Shown: positions 51,494 to 61,341 of the stretch, in pieces | Layout: the number at the start of each line of letters is the position of its first letter | Position numbering within the stretch: position 1 is the first letter of the stretch | Position numbers and translations under genes: made by a program | The notes under the pieces: generated by a model | The model's input: only the letters and a program-made list of their open reading frames with translations | Told to the model about the DNA's origin: nothing | Database searches by the model: none | Source: RGIG9115 sp045128915 | GTDB taxonomy: Bacteria > Bacillota > Clostridia > UBA1381 | DNA: 64,000 nucleotides | Direction: 5' to 3' | Assembly (NCBI GenBank): GCA_045128915.1 | Contig: JBGVIT010000013.1 | Coordinates: 31,206 to 95,205, forward strand

Positions 51494-52843
51494 TTATGCC
51501 TTCATTACTTTCTTGGCATTGTTATAACACATATCTTTAACTAATACATTTAAATCATCCATACCACAGCAAAGCTCATCATTTTCAAACTTTTTTGCAA
51601 GCCAGTCACATAAAATGCGTCTGAAATAATCATGTCTTACAAAAGACAAGAAGCTTCTCGAATCAGTCGTCATACCAACAAAATTGGAAAGTAGTCCAAA
51701 TGTGGCAACGTTTTCAAGTACCTCGCAAATGCCATATTTATGGTCACACCACCACCAAGCAGGTCCGAGTGTGATAAGCCCTGATACACCATTTTTACTA
51801 TACGAGCCTGACAGTACAGTGAGCTTTGCATTATCCGATGGGTTTAATGTAAACAAAATGATTCTCGGCAAGTTATATTCTTGTTCCAAGGTGTCAAAAA
51901 ACTGAGTAAGCGAAGCTATGTCCGCATTGTTTCCAATTCCGGCAAACCCACCGGCAGGACCCGCAAGCATTCTCAACCGAGTACTTGTATATCTTTGTGC
52001 ACCAATATGAAGCTGAACGACCATATTTCTTTTTGCATATTCACTGCAAAGAAATACAAGCAGATATGAAAATAGTTTTTCAAAATCCGAAGAGTCTGTA
52101 AGTTTATTTTCTAAAAGCATCTCGAATCTTTTATCATTCTCTCCGTCATCAGCATAAAATTTAAAGCCATTATCAAGAGCATGGTCTGAAAATTTACAGT
52201 TAACACTTTTTAACACGTCAAGTCTCTTTATTACTGATTTTTTATAATCAGACAGATTATTTATGGTATTTGTGAGTGATTCAAGCTTTTTTACCGTTTC
52301 AACATTTGGTGAAACAATATCGTCTCCGCGCAGCGACGGTGCAAGATTTGTTTTATTTTCAAAAGCTGAAACATCGTCGGTCAAAGACACGCACGGGCAA
52401 CTAAATTCTACATTGAATTTATTTAATAAGAATTCAGGGGTAACTTCGTTATGCTGCAGATATAAATTCGCCTTTTTATAAATTTCTTCTGCATTATCTT
52501 CATTAGGTATTTCTGAAATCTCAAAAATTGTTTCAAGTTCCATTTGCGACCATACATACAACGGATTCCCGACAAGCTTTGGATATATGCTACACCACGC
52601 CTTGAATTTTTCATACTCCGAAGCGTCGCCTGTTATATAAATTTCATCAACACCGCACATACGCATTGCACGGTGCTTATATGGGTCAGGCTTTATCCAC
52701 AACTCATATATATTACTATATCTTTTGTTTTCTGAGATGTCAGCTACAGACAAATGATTATGATAATCAATAACAGGTAATTCCTTCACATATTTGTACA
52801 ATTTTTTTGCAGTTTTTGATTTTAATAAAAAAATATTATTCAT
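51494..52843 (-). CDS. uxaC: glucuronate isomerase
   Basis: 449 residues. Converts D-glucuronate to D-fructuronate (or galacturonate to tagaturonate). Amidohydrolase-related fold: PVIDYHNHLSVADI near the N terminus, DPYKHRAMRMCGV, VVQLHIGAQRYTSTRLR, WWWCDHKYGI and GMTTDSRSFLSFVRHDYFRR. First gene of the minus-strand hexuronate operon, after an AGGAGG site. AraC regulator at 53056 is divergent. Confidence 0.95.
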   Translation of the reverse strand: MNNIFLLKSKTAKKLYKYVKELPVIDYHNHLSVADISENKRYSNIYELWIKPDPYKHRAMRMCGVDEIYITGDASEYEKFKAWCSIYPKLVGNPLYVWSQMELETIFEISEIPNEDNAEEIYKKANLYLQHNEVTPEFLLNKFNVEFSCPCVSLTDDVSAFENKTNLAPSLRGDDIVSPNVETVKKLESLTNTINNLSDYKKSVIKRLDVLKSVNCKFSDHALDNGFKFYADDGENDKRFEMLLENKLTDSSDFEKLFSYLLVFLCSEYAKRNMVVQLHIGAQRYTSTRLRMLAGPAGGFAGIGNNADIASLTQFFDTLEQEYNLPRIILFTLNPSDNAKLTVLSGSYSKNGVSGLITLGPAWWWCDHKYGICEVLENVATFGLLSNFVGMTTDSRSFLSFVRHDYFRRILCDWLAKKFENDELCCGMDDLNVLVKDMCYNNAKKVMKA

Positions 52844-52958
52844 GTTACCTCCTTCAATAAAAATACGGTGTTTAGCCTATCAATCTCAGTCCCTCTTTGC
52901 ACTCACGATTCGCTTATTATTTTAAGGACTTTTTTGATATTATTTTTATTACAAAATA

Positions 52959-52987
52959 TTGACTTTTATTCAGTTTTAGTATACAAT
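52959..52987 (+). promoter_or_regulatory. promoter of the AraC gene 53056
   Basis: TTGACT (52959-52964), 17 bases, TACAAT (52982-52987), 68 bases before the start codon. I could not identify an equally clear promoter for uxaC in the same interval. Confidence 0.65.
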
Positions 52988-53055
52988 TATAAGCGCTGAA
53001 AAGCAATACTCTATTTGATAATAATATATGGTATTCGATTATTTAGGAGGAAGAT

Positions 53056-53805
53056 ATGCAAGATATTCATTTTGACGGAAAATTAGATTATATAATAGAT
53101 AATATAGGTTTTGTAAATGTTTTGAGAAATTCAGGTTTTACCGTTCCTTATAAAGCCGGCAAAAACAAACACTCTCTTGTATTCATTGAGAATGGCGAAA
53201 TGAATTATTATTTTACTGAAAACAGAAAAAATATAAAGCTTACCAAAGGTAGTGTCCTATTTATTCCGCAATACACACCATATATCGCAACTTATACTCA
53301 AGACAACACAATCACAAAGGTTTTTGCATTTGAAATGAATTCAACTACCTTACCTTTAGACCTAAATTCTCCGGTTTACAAAAAAGCAACTGTTTTTTTA
53401 GATGTTTGCAAATCCATTTCCCACCAAAATGCAAACAGTACTGTTTTTCTTGCATCAAAAATATATGAGTTGCTATACATAATGGAAAAGGAAAACATTG
53501 TAATACCCGATAAATACAAAAAAATCATTCCGGCTTTAGATGAAATACAAAAATTTTATTTTAAAAACAAAAAAATCTCCTACTACTCTGATATGTGCTA
53601 TATGAGTGAATCCAATTTCAGAAAACTTTTTAAGGAATACACAGAGAAATCCCCAATAGAATACAGAAATCTTATCAGAATATCGGAAGCAAAAAAAATG
53701 ATAAACAGCGGCGAATATAGTATTCAAGAAGCCGCATATCTTACAGGATTTAACAATATGTCCTTTTTCTATGAACTTTATAATAAATTCACAGAAAAAA
53801 ATTAA
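53056..53805 (+). CDS. AraC-family regulator beside the hexuronate operon
   Basis: 249 residues, shorter than the other three here. N-terminal cupin (LVFIENGEMNYYF; KGSVLFIPQYTPY) and C-terminal AraC domain with MSESNFRKLFKEYTEKSPIE and LTGFNNMSFFYELYNKF. The final helix ends directly after TEKN, so the usual P-x-x-YR tail is missing. Divergent from uxaC with 212 bases between; likely uronate-responsive activator. Confidence 0.92.
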   Translation: MQDIHFDGKLDYIIDNIGFVNVLRNSGFTVPYKAGKNKHSLVFIENGEMNYYFTENRKNIKLTKGSVLFIPQYTPYIATYTQDNTITKVFAFEMNSTTLPLDLNSPVYKKATVFLDVCKSISHQNANSTVFLASKIYELLYIMEKENIVIPDKYKKIIPALDEIQKFYFKNKKISYYSDMCYMSESNFRKLFKEYTEKSPIEYRNLIRISEAKKMINSGEYSIQEAAYLTGFNNMSFFYELYNKFTEKN

Positions 53806-53977
53806 CTTTATCTGATATAGAAAAATGAAGTTATTTCCGTGTCCTTAAAATTAACTTTGCATTAATCAATCCCGACGAGTTGCAAAGTCTTGTTTTGCAC
53901 TACGAGAATCCGTATATGAACTGCACCAATTTGTGCGGACAGCACAAAAAGAACACCTATGGCATAAATATTAAATT

Positions 53978-54410
53978 TTAAGCAACATACTGACTTAGTT
54001 TTTTCAAGCGGAGTCAGTTTTGTTTTTAGTTATATTATTTCGTGATTGTAGAAATGTATGTATTCAGCTATGAGGAGGCTAGCCCCTCATAGCTCTCAAA
54101 TTTAGTACGGTAAATGCACTCTGTTTTAAAAATAGAAAAGAAATTTTCAGCAAATGCATTGTCATACAGATTTCCTTTCCTTGACATTGATGGCGTAATG
54201 TTGTATGCCCTGCCTTTCAAGCCATATATGTACTCTACGATATCCATAAGTTTTGCTACAGTTTTTCTGACATACTTTTATCTTTTCAGCAAGCGCCAAA
54301 TCCTTTGCAGGTATATTCGTTCTTTTTACATAGTCATAATATCCGCTTCTTGATACATTAAAACACTTATTGAATATTTATCCCTGTGACAATAGATAAC
54401 CAAATATTTT
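53978..54410 (-). pseudogene. IS3-type transposase OrfB, deleted and frameshifted
   Basis: Recognisable pieces: YGYRRVHIWLERQG of the OrfB N-terminal part, then, in another frame, ITPSMSRKGNLYDNAFAENF with the last catalytic region, and an end LTPLEK...QYVA. The DDE core between these is missing. Near 54066-54094 the sequence is replaced by a 29-base palindrome AGCTATGAGG...CCTCATAGCT that breaks the frame. Not functional. Confidence 0.85.
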
Positions 54411-54420
54411 ACACTTGTCC

Positions 54421-54711
54421 TCACTTCCTTTCGACGAGCGAGAGAAAATCCTGCATTAACTCATTTTCCATTTCCAATGATTTAATCTTTGCATCTTCGC
54501 GGGCAAGGATATATTTGAGTTCATCGACCTTATCTTGGTTAGAAACAATGTAGTCCTTCGGCAGTCTTCCTTTCCTTTTTAGTGCAATTCCGGCTGCGAT
54601 TTTATCTTGTCTTCTGTTGTATCTTGTAATGAAATTTTCGTATTGTTTTTTACTAAAGCCAAACTTCTCTTGTATTTGTCTTCTGGTTAAACCTTGTTCA
54701 CGCAGTTCCAT
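54421..54711 (-). pseudogene. IS3-type transposase OrfA, N-terminally frameshifted
   Basis: 96 codons: ELREQGLTRRQIQEKFGFSK is the helix-turn-helix and the end (EMENELMQDFLSLVERK) is the leucine-zipper region. The true beginning (RSYRYIQEYEKK) lies just upstream but in another frame, so one base was lost close to 54715. The downstream OrfB is also broken. Confidence 0.8.
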
Positions 54712-54951
54712 AATTTCTTTTCATATTCTTGAATGTATCTATAACTTCTTAGCTTAAAAAATCCTCCTATGGTTTTATTATACCATAGGAGGCTCTTTTT
54801 TTCTATTGTCCGTTTTTGCTGGATCCGTTCACATTCAATTGCTCAATTTTATGTTGACACAAAATCGATATGTGTTTTTTAAATCGGTCAATCAAACCTC
54901 TCAGAATCGCTATAAAAGCTATAACATTTTATAAGATAAAAACACTATGTT

Positions 54952-56346
54952 TCAAAAACAAACTTTGCCCGGATTTAAAATATTCTTGCTATCAAAAACA
55001 TTTTTTATTCCCTGCATAAGCATAATTGGAGTATCTCCATATTGCTCTTTAAGATATGTTTTTTTAGCATATCCAATTCCGTGCTCACCTGAAACAAGGC
55101 CGCCGAGTCCGTCTGCCTTTTTATACATTTCATTAAAACAAACATTAAGAATCTCTTCCCACTTATCATCAGAAAGCTCGTCCCGACAAATGTAAATGTG
55201 CAAATTTCCATCACCTGCATGACCAAAGCTTGGTATGCGAACTTGCATCTCATCAGCGAGCTGGTGAGTGAATTTTATAAATTCATCAACCTTGTTAACC
55301 GGTACAACCACGTCACATTCATCCATTTCGGTGGTAGAAGCCTTTATGGCCTCAAGGAATGCCCCTCTTGCCGACCATACAGATTTTTTCCGTTCTTCCG
55401 TATCTACTATATATACATCAAGTGCTCCAATTTCAAGACACAAATCAGCAACACTATTCATTTCTGCCTCCACCTGCTCCTCTGTGTTTCCGTCAAAAGT
55501 TAACAGAATATACGCATCACTTTTTTTGTCAGGAAACTTTTTTCCAAGATAGCTTTCGGAAAACAGTATAGTATCTCTTGACATATATTCAATTGCAGTC
55601 GGAGTTACCTTTGAACTGAATATTTGAGGAACTGCTTCAATTGCTGTTTTCATATCTGTAAAAGGTACAAGCAAACTTAAGGAAACCTTTGGTAGAGGTA
55701 CAAGCTTAAGTACAGCTTCACATATAACGCACAAAGTCCCTTCCGAGCCAATTATCAAATCTTTAAGACTGTAGCCGGAGCTGTTTTTTGCCACTTTACC
55801 ACCAAAGGTCTGAATTTCGCCATTTGGCATAACAACAGTCAATGCCCTAACATAATCTCTTGTAACTCCGTATTTCACGGCTCTCATGCCGCCTGCATTT
55901 GTGGAAATATTTCCTCCGATTGTTGCAGACTTTTCACCAGGATCAGGAGGATAAAGCAAATCATTTTCTTCTGCAAAAGCCGAAAGCTCCATAAGCAAAA
56001 CCCCAGGCTGAACCGTTACTGTCAGATTGTCTTTATCAAGTTCAATAATTTTATTCATTCGTGTTGTTTCGAGCAATATTCCCCCATAAATCGGAACTGC
56101 TGCGCCAACCAAGCCGGTACCGCTTCCTCTTACTGTTACAGGTATATTTTTATCCCAGGCAAGCTTCATTATTTTTGAAACCTCGTCTATTGAACAAACA
56201 CGAATAACCACCTCCGGCATTTTCTCAATACCTCCCAACTCATCATGTGAATAGTCGAGATTTATATCATTTCCCGAAAAAACATTTTCAGCACCCGCAA
56301 TTTTTTGCAACAAATTTATATCTTCTTGTGTTACCTTATTATACAT
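54952..56346 (-). CDS. FAD-linked D-lactate/glycolate dehydrogenase (GlcD/LctD-like)
   Basis: 464 residues, the usual size. PCMH-type FAD domain (about 40-220): VTVRGSGTGLVGAAVP, DPGEKSATIGGNISTNAGG and KYGVTRDYVRALTVV; C-terminal FAD-oxidase domain ends with GEHGIGYAKK and NPGKVCF. With the EtfB/EtfA genes directly upstream it matches the LDH-EtfAB complex of acetogens, which oxidises lactate with NAD+ by using reduced ferredoxin. The start overlaps the etfA stop by 8 bases. Confidence 0.93.
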   Translation of the reverse strand: MYNKVTQEDINLLQKIAGAENVFSGNDINLDYSHDELGGIEKMPEVVIRVCSIDEVSKIMKLAWDKNIPVTVRGSGTGLVGAAVPIYGGILLETTRMNKIIELDKDNLTVTVQPGVLLMELSAFAEENDLLYPPDPGEKSATIGGNISTNAGGMRAVKYGVTRDYVRALTVVMPNGEIQTFGGKVAKNSSGYSLKDLIIGSEGTLCVICEAVLKLVPLPKVSLSLLVPFTDMKTAIEAVPQIFSSKVTPTAIEYMSRDTILFSESYLGKKFPDKKSDAYILLTFDGNTEEQVEAEMNSVADLCLEIGALDVYIVDTEERKKSVWSARGAFLEAIKASTTEMDECDVVVPVNKVDEFIKFTHQLADEMQVRIPSFGHAGDGNLHIYICRDELSDDKWEEILNVCFNEMYKKADGLGGLVSGEHGIGYAKKTYLKEQYGDTPIMLMQGIKNVFDSKNILNPGKVCF

Positions 56347-57535
56347 TATTAGCTGCCTCCTTAACCTTTGCTATAAGTCCAGGAATAATTTCCTGCACAT
56401 CACCTATAACTGCATAGTGTGCTATATCAAAAATAGGAGCTGATTTATCTGTATTTATTGCAACAATAACATCCGCTGCCTTCATTCCTGCCGCAAACTG
56501 AACAGCACCCGAAATTCCAAGGCAGATAATAAATTTAGGTTTAACAGTTCTGCCTGAGAGGCCTATCTGGTGTTTTGCATCGTATATATTGATTTCTGCT
56601 AAAGGTCTTGTGCATGCAACAACTCCGCCCAGAAGTCCTGCAAGCTCCTCGGCATATTTACGCATCGCTTCACTTGATGCCCCTCTGCCAACAGCAACTA
56701 TAACATCAGATTCAGAAATATCAATATCCTTAGGTTTTTCGATGCCCGAAATAATTTCGATGGCAGAAGAAAGCTCAAGTTTTTCTGCATTCATATGTAT
56801 AATTTCCCCTGTTGGTATATCCTGTGGCTTCGGTTCCGAAAAAACCTTATATCTCACTGTGCAAAACTGCGGGCGTGTATCAGGAGAAATAATTTGAGCC
56901 ATTATATTTCCGCCAAATGCAGGTCTGATTTGAACAAGGTCGGTATTTTCCTTCATTTCAAGGACAGTGCAATCTGCGGTCAATCCCGCCTTACAGCGCG
57001 CCGCAATCCTTGGTGCAAGCTGTCTTCCGAGATTTGTTGCGCCTACAAGCACCGATGAAGGCTTTATTTCCTGCACAAAATTATAAAAAGCTTCTGTATA
57101 AGGCTCTATTTTAAAATCAGAAAGCTTAGAGCTATCATAAACAAAAATTTTATCTACTCCGTAATAGCGAAGATTTTCTGCAGCCTCCGATACATTGTTC
57201 CCAATCAGCAGAGCATATACTTCATGTCCGGTAACACTCGCAAGCTCCCTTGCCTTTGCACAAAGTTCATACGTAACACGATGAATTTTTCCGTTTGTGT
57301 GATCTGCATATACGCAAATTCCGTTCCACAATGATTTATCAACCGTCCTTTTAATTTCTTCTTCGTATTCAACAATACCGTTTTCATTTTTAACACAAAG
57401 CTTACACATTTTACAAGCAGACGAAATTTGAAGCTTATTATCCTCATAAGATATAGCACCAAAAGGACATATTTCAATCAGTTTTTCTGCACTTTGCAAA
57501 TTAACTAGTTCTTGATTTATTTTTAATTTTCCCAT
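56339..57535 (-). CDS. etfA: electron transfer flavoprotein alpha subunit with ferredoxin-like N terminus
   Basis: 398 residues. An N-terminal extension carries Cys23 (ICPFGAI) and CKMCKLC (Cys41, 44, 47), enough for one 4Fe-4S cluster. The EtfA core follows: SVLVGATNLGRQLAPRIAAR, then the FAD domain VVAVGRGASSE, QIGLSGRTVKPKF, CLGISGAVQF and AINTDKSAPIFDIAHYAVIGD. Such extended EtfA proteins occur in electron-bifurcating LDH and caffeyl-CoA reductase complexes. In operon with etfB and the dehydrogenase. Confidence 0.95.
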   Translation of the reverse strand: MGKLKINQELVNLQSAEKLIEICPFGAISYEDNKLQISSACKMCKLCVKNENGIVEYEEEIKRTVDKSLWNGICVYADHTNGKIHRVTYELCAKARELASVTGHEVYALLIGNNVSEAAENLRYYGVDKIFVYDSSKLSDFKIEPYTEAFYNFVQEIKPSSVLVGATNLGRQLAPRIAARCKAGLTADCTVLEMKENTDLVQIRPAFGGNIMAQIISPDTRPQFCTVRYKVFSEPKPQDIPTGEIIHMNAEKLELSSAIEIISGIEKPKDIDISESDVIVAVGRGASSEAMRKYAEELAGLLGGVVACTRPLAEINIYDAKHQIGLSGRTVKPKFIICLGISGAVQFAAGMKAADVIVAINTDKSAPIFDIAHYAVIGDVQEIIPGLIAKVKEAANNV

Positions 57536-57544
57536 AATGCCCTC

Positions 57545-58333
57545 CTATATAAGTTTTTGCTTACAGATAAGCTCAAAAAGTGCTTCTGTCTGATTTGTGC
57601 TGCTGCCCTCGATTACTTGTTTTTCCGTATTCTTTTCCGGCGGGAAAATTCTTTCAACCTGCGTTGCTGAACCTGACAGACCGTAATGCTCGGCAATCTT
57701 ATCCTCGAAGTCGCTCATAGAAATGAATTTTACCACATCATCAGACAAACCTTTTTTTACCTTATATGATGGTAATCTTGGAGAGTTTATATCGGTTTCC
57801 ACTGACAAAAGACATGGAAGTTTTACTTTCATTTTAACTATTCTTTCATCAAGAGAGGCAGTGACAAAAACCTCACCGTCTATGACATCATCAACTGAAA
57901 TAACATTTGATACATTTGGAATATTAAGATATTCGGAAACTTCTGCACCAACCTGCGCAGTATCTCCATCGGTTGTCTGCTTTCCGCAGATAATTATATC
58001 ATATTCCCCATTTTTAACTATCCCTTGGGAAATCGTGTATGCAGTTGCAAGAACATCTGCACCCGCAAATCTGCGGTCGCTTAAAACCGTGCCGCAACGT
58101 GCACCCATACATACAGCTTCTATTATAATCTCCTTTGCCTGAGGAGGGCCCATGGTAATCACATCAACACTTGCACCATATTTTTCACACAAGGAAATTG
58201 CTAATTCTATGCCGTGAAGGTCGTATGGATTCATTTTGCTCTTAATTCCATCTCTTTTTAAAACTCCTGTAACAGGGTCAACTCCAACATTTGTTGAACC
58301 CGGCACCTGCTTAATGCAAACTAATATTTTCAT
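57545..58333 (-). CDS. etfB: electron transfer flavoprotein beta subunit
   Basis: 262 residues. KILVCIKQVPGSTNVGVDP at the start, NPYDLHGIELAISL, VITMGPPQAKEIIIEA, CGKQTTDGDTAQVGAEVSEY and LPCLLSVETDINSPRLPSYK are classical EtfB segments (AMP/FAD-binding in bifurcating Etf). Heterodimer partner of 56339-57535. It follows the broken larA gene by 15 bases, the order known from lactate operons. Confidence 0.95.
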   Translation of the reverse strand: MKILVCIKQVPGSTNVGVDPVTGVLKRDGIKSKMNPYDLHGIELAISLCEKYGASVDVITMGPPQAKEIIIEAVCMGARCGTVLSDRRFAGADVLATAYTISQGIVKNGEYDIIICGKQTTDGDTAQVGAEVSEYLNIPNVSNVISVDDVIDGEVFVTASLDERIVKMKVKLPCLLSVETDINSPRLPSYKVKKGLSDDVVKFISMSDFEDKIAEHYGLSGSATQVERIFPPEKNTEKQVIEGSSTNQTEALFELICKQKLI

Positions 58334-58348
58334 ATGTTCTCCTCTCAG

Positions 58349-59086
58349 TTATTTAACTACCATAACAGATATTCCGTCCGGTATTGCGGTAATTTTGATT
58401 TTATCTTTTTTAAAGATTTTTTTAGCCTTTTCTATTGCCTCTGTAATCGAATGAATTTTTTCAACTACATCATCAGGTAGTTCAGAAACATATATTACAC
58501 TTGCTCGCATTAAAATTCTCAGAAGAATTTGCGTCTTCCATTGTTCCGGGATTGTTTCGCTGCGACCACGGCTTAAGATAAGTTTCATCATTTCGCTAAT
58601 ATCTTCTCCATATGCCAATTGGTGATAAAACTGTTCTCCACCCATACCGTCATTTGATGCAGCAAGCATAATAATTACGCCGTTTTTCTTCACAGTAGCT
58701 TCTACCGCAGTCATACCTTTTACTGCCTGATAAACATTCTGCTCAAGCGGATATCCTCCGTTTGTAGAAATAACAACATCTGCTTCAACAGCCTTTGCAC
58801 CGCATAAATCAAACAGAAAATTCGTTCCTTTTTTCGTGTGCCTTTTCAACATCCCCCGCAACTGCATAAATGACTTGTTTTTCAGCATTAAGAACAACAT
58901 TTACTATAAACTTTAATTGTGCTTTTTTTGCTTCCTACACCATGTCTTCGTGGATTGGATTTCTATTTAAAATGCCTGTCCTTGAATTATCATAGGCAAC
59001 AAATTCAGAGCAGTGATTAGCAAGTACTGTGCTGCGTCTTGCAATACCCGGCAAAACACTTTTTCTGCCACCGGAAAAGCAAATTC
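58349..59086 (-). pseudogene. larA: lactate racemase LarA, truncated and broken
   Basis: LarA (Ni-pincer cofactor, D/L-lactate interconversion) is about 420 residues; only the C-terminal half remains. From about 59080 the frame reads FSGGRKSVLPGI, NRNPIHEDMV and then meets TAG; after further matches (FIVNVVLNAEKQVIYAVAGD) it shifts frame and continues as EADVVISTNGGYPLEQNVYQ, then AVKGMTAVEATVKKNGVIIM. Thus one in-frame stop, one frameshift and loss of the N-terminal half. The last 183 codons form an open frame but cannot give an active enzyme. Confidence 0.85.
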
Positions 59087-59294
59087 TCTCATTTGATTCT
59101 ATCCTTTCATTGTATCATTAAAACAATAAACGGCAAAATAACCTGAATAATGATACTGGGAATTTCATCTAAAAAGCCACCAACAATATAGCCACAATGT
59201 TTGCCCTTTGAAAAATTTGTGATACAGGAAACCAGCTAATCTACAATACAAAAGTATATATATTTATGCATAAAGAATATCTAAATTGTATAAA
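59087..59294. other. intergenic remnant upstream of larA
   Basis: No gene. A minus-strand patch (EIPSIIIQVILPFIVLM near 59110-59180) is hydrophobic and may be a fossil of a membrane protein, but is too short to assign. Confidence 0.35.
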
Positions 59295-60998
59295 TTATAT
59301 TTTTTCGTATACAGGTATATTATCTGTTGCTACCTCAAACCAACCAGATTGAACCTTTTCCTTCGTCCACCAATCAATCCATTCTCCGTCCGGAAGATAC
59401 ACACGTCTTGTATCGGTATCAAAAGAAAGAGGTGCTACAATAAGATTATCACAGAAAATATACTGATCATCTATATTATGAGTTTGTACATCGTGGGTAT
59501 AGTCTGCAACCAATGCTCTTACAGGCGGCTTTCCTGTTTGCTTATACTCATCAAAGGCTTTCTTTAGCATTGGAATAAGAGATTTTCTGATTTTTAAAAG
59601 CTCTCTGATTTCACTTTCACAATCATATGGCTTCCATGGAACTTCAGGACAATACCACGCATTTATAAGACATTGCACAGAAAATACTGTTGTTTGAAGT
59701 CGTCTTATAAGCTCTTTTTTACTCTTTGCATGTCTAAGTTCAGGGGTCCATAATATTCCTGAAAAACCACTGTTTACTGTTCCTCTAATAAAATCCTTGT
59801 GGTCATACAAGTCACTATACAAAACAAAAGGATAAGATGCAGAAAGTGCTCCTGCATTTCTTACCTCGGACAGAGTTTTATTATCTCCCAAAGCTTTTAA
59901 AATCGTTTGCATGTAAAGCACACCAAACATCTGATGATACTGCTCGCCGTCCATTCCGCCAGGGAACTCTGTGCAATTAGGAAAACTCCAGTCATGCACA
60001 AAATCACTATTGTCACATTCATCGAGCTTAAAGCCGTCTATCCCTAAATCTACAAAATTTTCTTTATGGAAAGCTGAAAAAATTTCCTGTGCCTCACTAA
60101 GTGAAAAGTCAGGAATAATCCCTTTCCAAACCTCATAATCGCCGCTATAGTTTTCTAAATCCTTGTATATAGGAGAAGTGGAGTTTACAAACGCATGCTC
60201 CCACAAATTAATATGAAAGTCGTTATCTCGAAGATATTTTACTACTTCACTGTAATTTGGGAATCTTTCCTTGTCCCATACATAAGAGCAGGAATAGCTG
60301 CTTGATTGCCAACCCGGCTCAAGTCCCATTATGTCACACGGGATCTCATTTTCTCTAAAATATTTTGCAATATCAATTATCTGGTCACCAGTGCTTTTTG
60401 CATACGCTCTGTATAAAACACCAAGGCCCCATTCAGGAACATCACAGCCACCGCCGGAAAACATATTATACTGAGAAACAACATCTAATATATTTTCGCC
60501 TTCAAAAATATATACATCTATCCCCTTTGCTATAGGAATCTCTACACTCATTACCGTTGTTTCGTTAAGCCCGCATTTTTTATACAAATCCTCCGCTGTT
60601 GCTATTACTGTATTATTCTCAACAGGTTCTCTATTCTTGTTTTTTCCATATCCACAATGCACCTCTACATATCTTGCTGTATCAAAATACATACCATATC
60701 CGTGTGTTGTAACGAAAAACGGAACAGGTGCATGTGAGTCTCCTGTACTTGATATCGGATCTGAATTTGCTCTCAATTGGAGTTTGTGATTTTTATGATT
60801 AAAATTCTTTAACTGTAATCCAAACCCATAAACCTGCTCGTCTGCAAGCAAAGGAAATTCTAATACACAGCCTCTTGCTGTTTCTTTAAACTTAAAGTCT
60901 GAAATGTTATATTTAATTTCTGTTTCCTCATAATTAAGGTCTTTACAAAACTTGGTAGGGCAAATTTCTTCCGGCATTCCAAATGTAATCTTTTTCAT
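59295..60998 (-). CDS. GH31 alpha-glycosidase, short at the C terminus
   Basis: 567 residues against a usual 650-800. N-terminal beta domain (1-180), barrel with GLEPGWQSSSYSCSYVWD, nucleophile Asp326 in DGFKLDECD and NSGFSGILWTPE. The reading ends at DNIPVYEKI, exactly where the family normally continues with a R-x-G-x-I-I-P segment and C-terminal beta domains, so the 3' end is lost or another subfamily is involved. No signal peptide. alpha-Xylosidase or alpha-glucosidase activity cannot be told apart here. Confidence 0.88.
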   Translation of the reverse strand: MKKITFGMPEEICPTKFCKDLNYEETEIKYNISDFKFKETARGCVLEFPLLADEQVYGFGLQLKNFNHKNHKLQLRANSDPISSTGDSHAPVPFFVTTHGYGMYFDTARYVEVHCGYGKNKNREPVENNTVIATAEDLYKKCGLNETTVMSVEIPIAKGIDVYIFEGENILDVVSQYNMFSGGGCDVPEWGLGVLYRAYAKSTGDQIIDIAKYFRENEIPCDIMGLEPGWQSSSYSCSYVWDKERFPNYSEVVKYLRDNDFHINLWEHAFVNSTSPIYKDLENYSGDYEVWKGIIPDFSLSEAQEIFSAFHKENFVDLGIDGFKLDECDNSDFVHDWSFPNCTEFPGGMDGEQYHQMFGVLYMQTILKALGDNKTLSEVRNAGALSASYPFVLYSDLYDHKDFIRGTVNSGFSGILWTPELRHAKSKKELIRRLQTTVFSVQCLINAWYCPEVPWKPYDCESEIRELLKIRKSLIPMLKKAFDEYKQTGKPPVRALVADYTHDVQTHNIDDQYIFCDNLIVAPLSFDTDTRRVYLPDGEWIDWWTKEKVQSGWFEVATDNIPVYEKI

Positions 60999-61311
60999 TC
61001 TGCATTCCTTTCAGCGTCACTATAATTTATTACGTAAATTATAGGTTGTATAAAATCAAAAGTCAATGATATTTTTCTTTTTTTTATGATATTTTTGAAT
61101 TATGCGTTAGTTGTTTTTAAAATATCATATGTTTTATGTAAATTTTATCAAGTATGTAAAAAATTATCATTTAAATTTATCAAAGGGAAGTGTTTTAATC
61201 CGTTCAGAACCGGATAAGTTTACTACTGTTATAATCAACATACCTCTTTAATAAAAATATTGATATCATATTTCTAAAAATTAAAGCTAAATTTTTGACA
61301 TACCCAAAAGT
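60999..61311. other. upstream region of the GH31 gene
   Basis: Holds the GH31 promoter (listed) close to the gene; the remaining 240 bases are AT-rich with no reading frame that I can support. Confidence 0.5.
61020..61066 (-). promoter_or_regulatory. GH31 promoter with palindrome over the -10 box
   Basis: Minus strand: TTGACT (61066-61061), 17 bases, TATAAT (61043-61038). A palindrome CTATAATTTA-5-TAAATTATAG (61020-61044) covers the -10 box and the start point, an arrangement typical of repressor operators. Confidence 0.7.
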
Positions 61312-61336
61312 AATGGCACGGATAATCCGTGTCATT
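61312..61336. terminator. small palindromic hairpin GGCACGGATAATCCGTGTC
   Basis: The arms pair over about 9 bases with one wobble, followed by ATTTTATG on the plus strand. It lies just past the stop of the minus-strand fragment 61342-61530 and could be its old terminator. Confidence 0.4.
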
Positions 61337-61341
61337 TTATG

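Larger units (their letters stand above)
53917..54831 (-). mobile_element. internally deleted IS3-family element, copy 1
   Basis: 915 bases. Ends begin TGAACTGCACCAATTTGTGC at 53917 and, inverted, TGAACGGATCCAGCAAAAAC from 54831; both continue with CGGACA (or close) and an AAAAAGA run. It encodes OrfA (54421-54711) and a broken OrfB on the minus strand, with its own -10-like TATAAT near 54780. Most of the OrfB catalytic core is deleted. Copy 2 at 61498-62014 has the same deletion junction. Confidence 0.85.

Noticed and set aside
58349..58900. An intact small gene formed by the last 183 codons of larA
   Set aside because: The first 40 codons are a shifted reading of larA DNA, and the true larA frame continues upstream with its family motifs, so this is the tail of a pseudogene.
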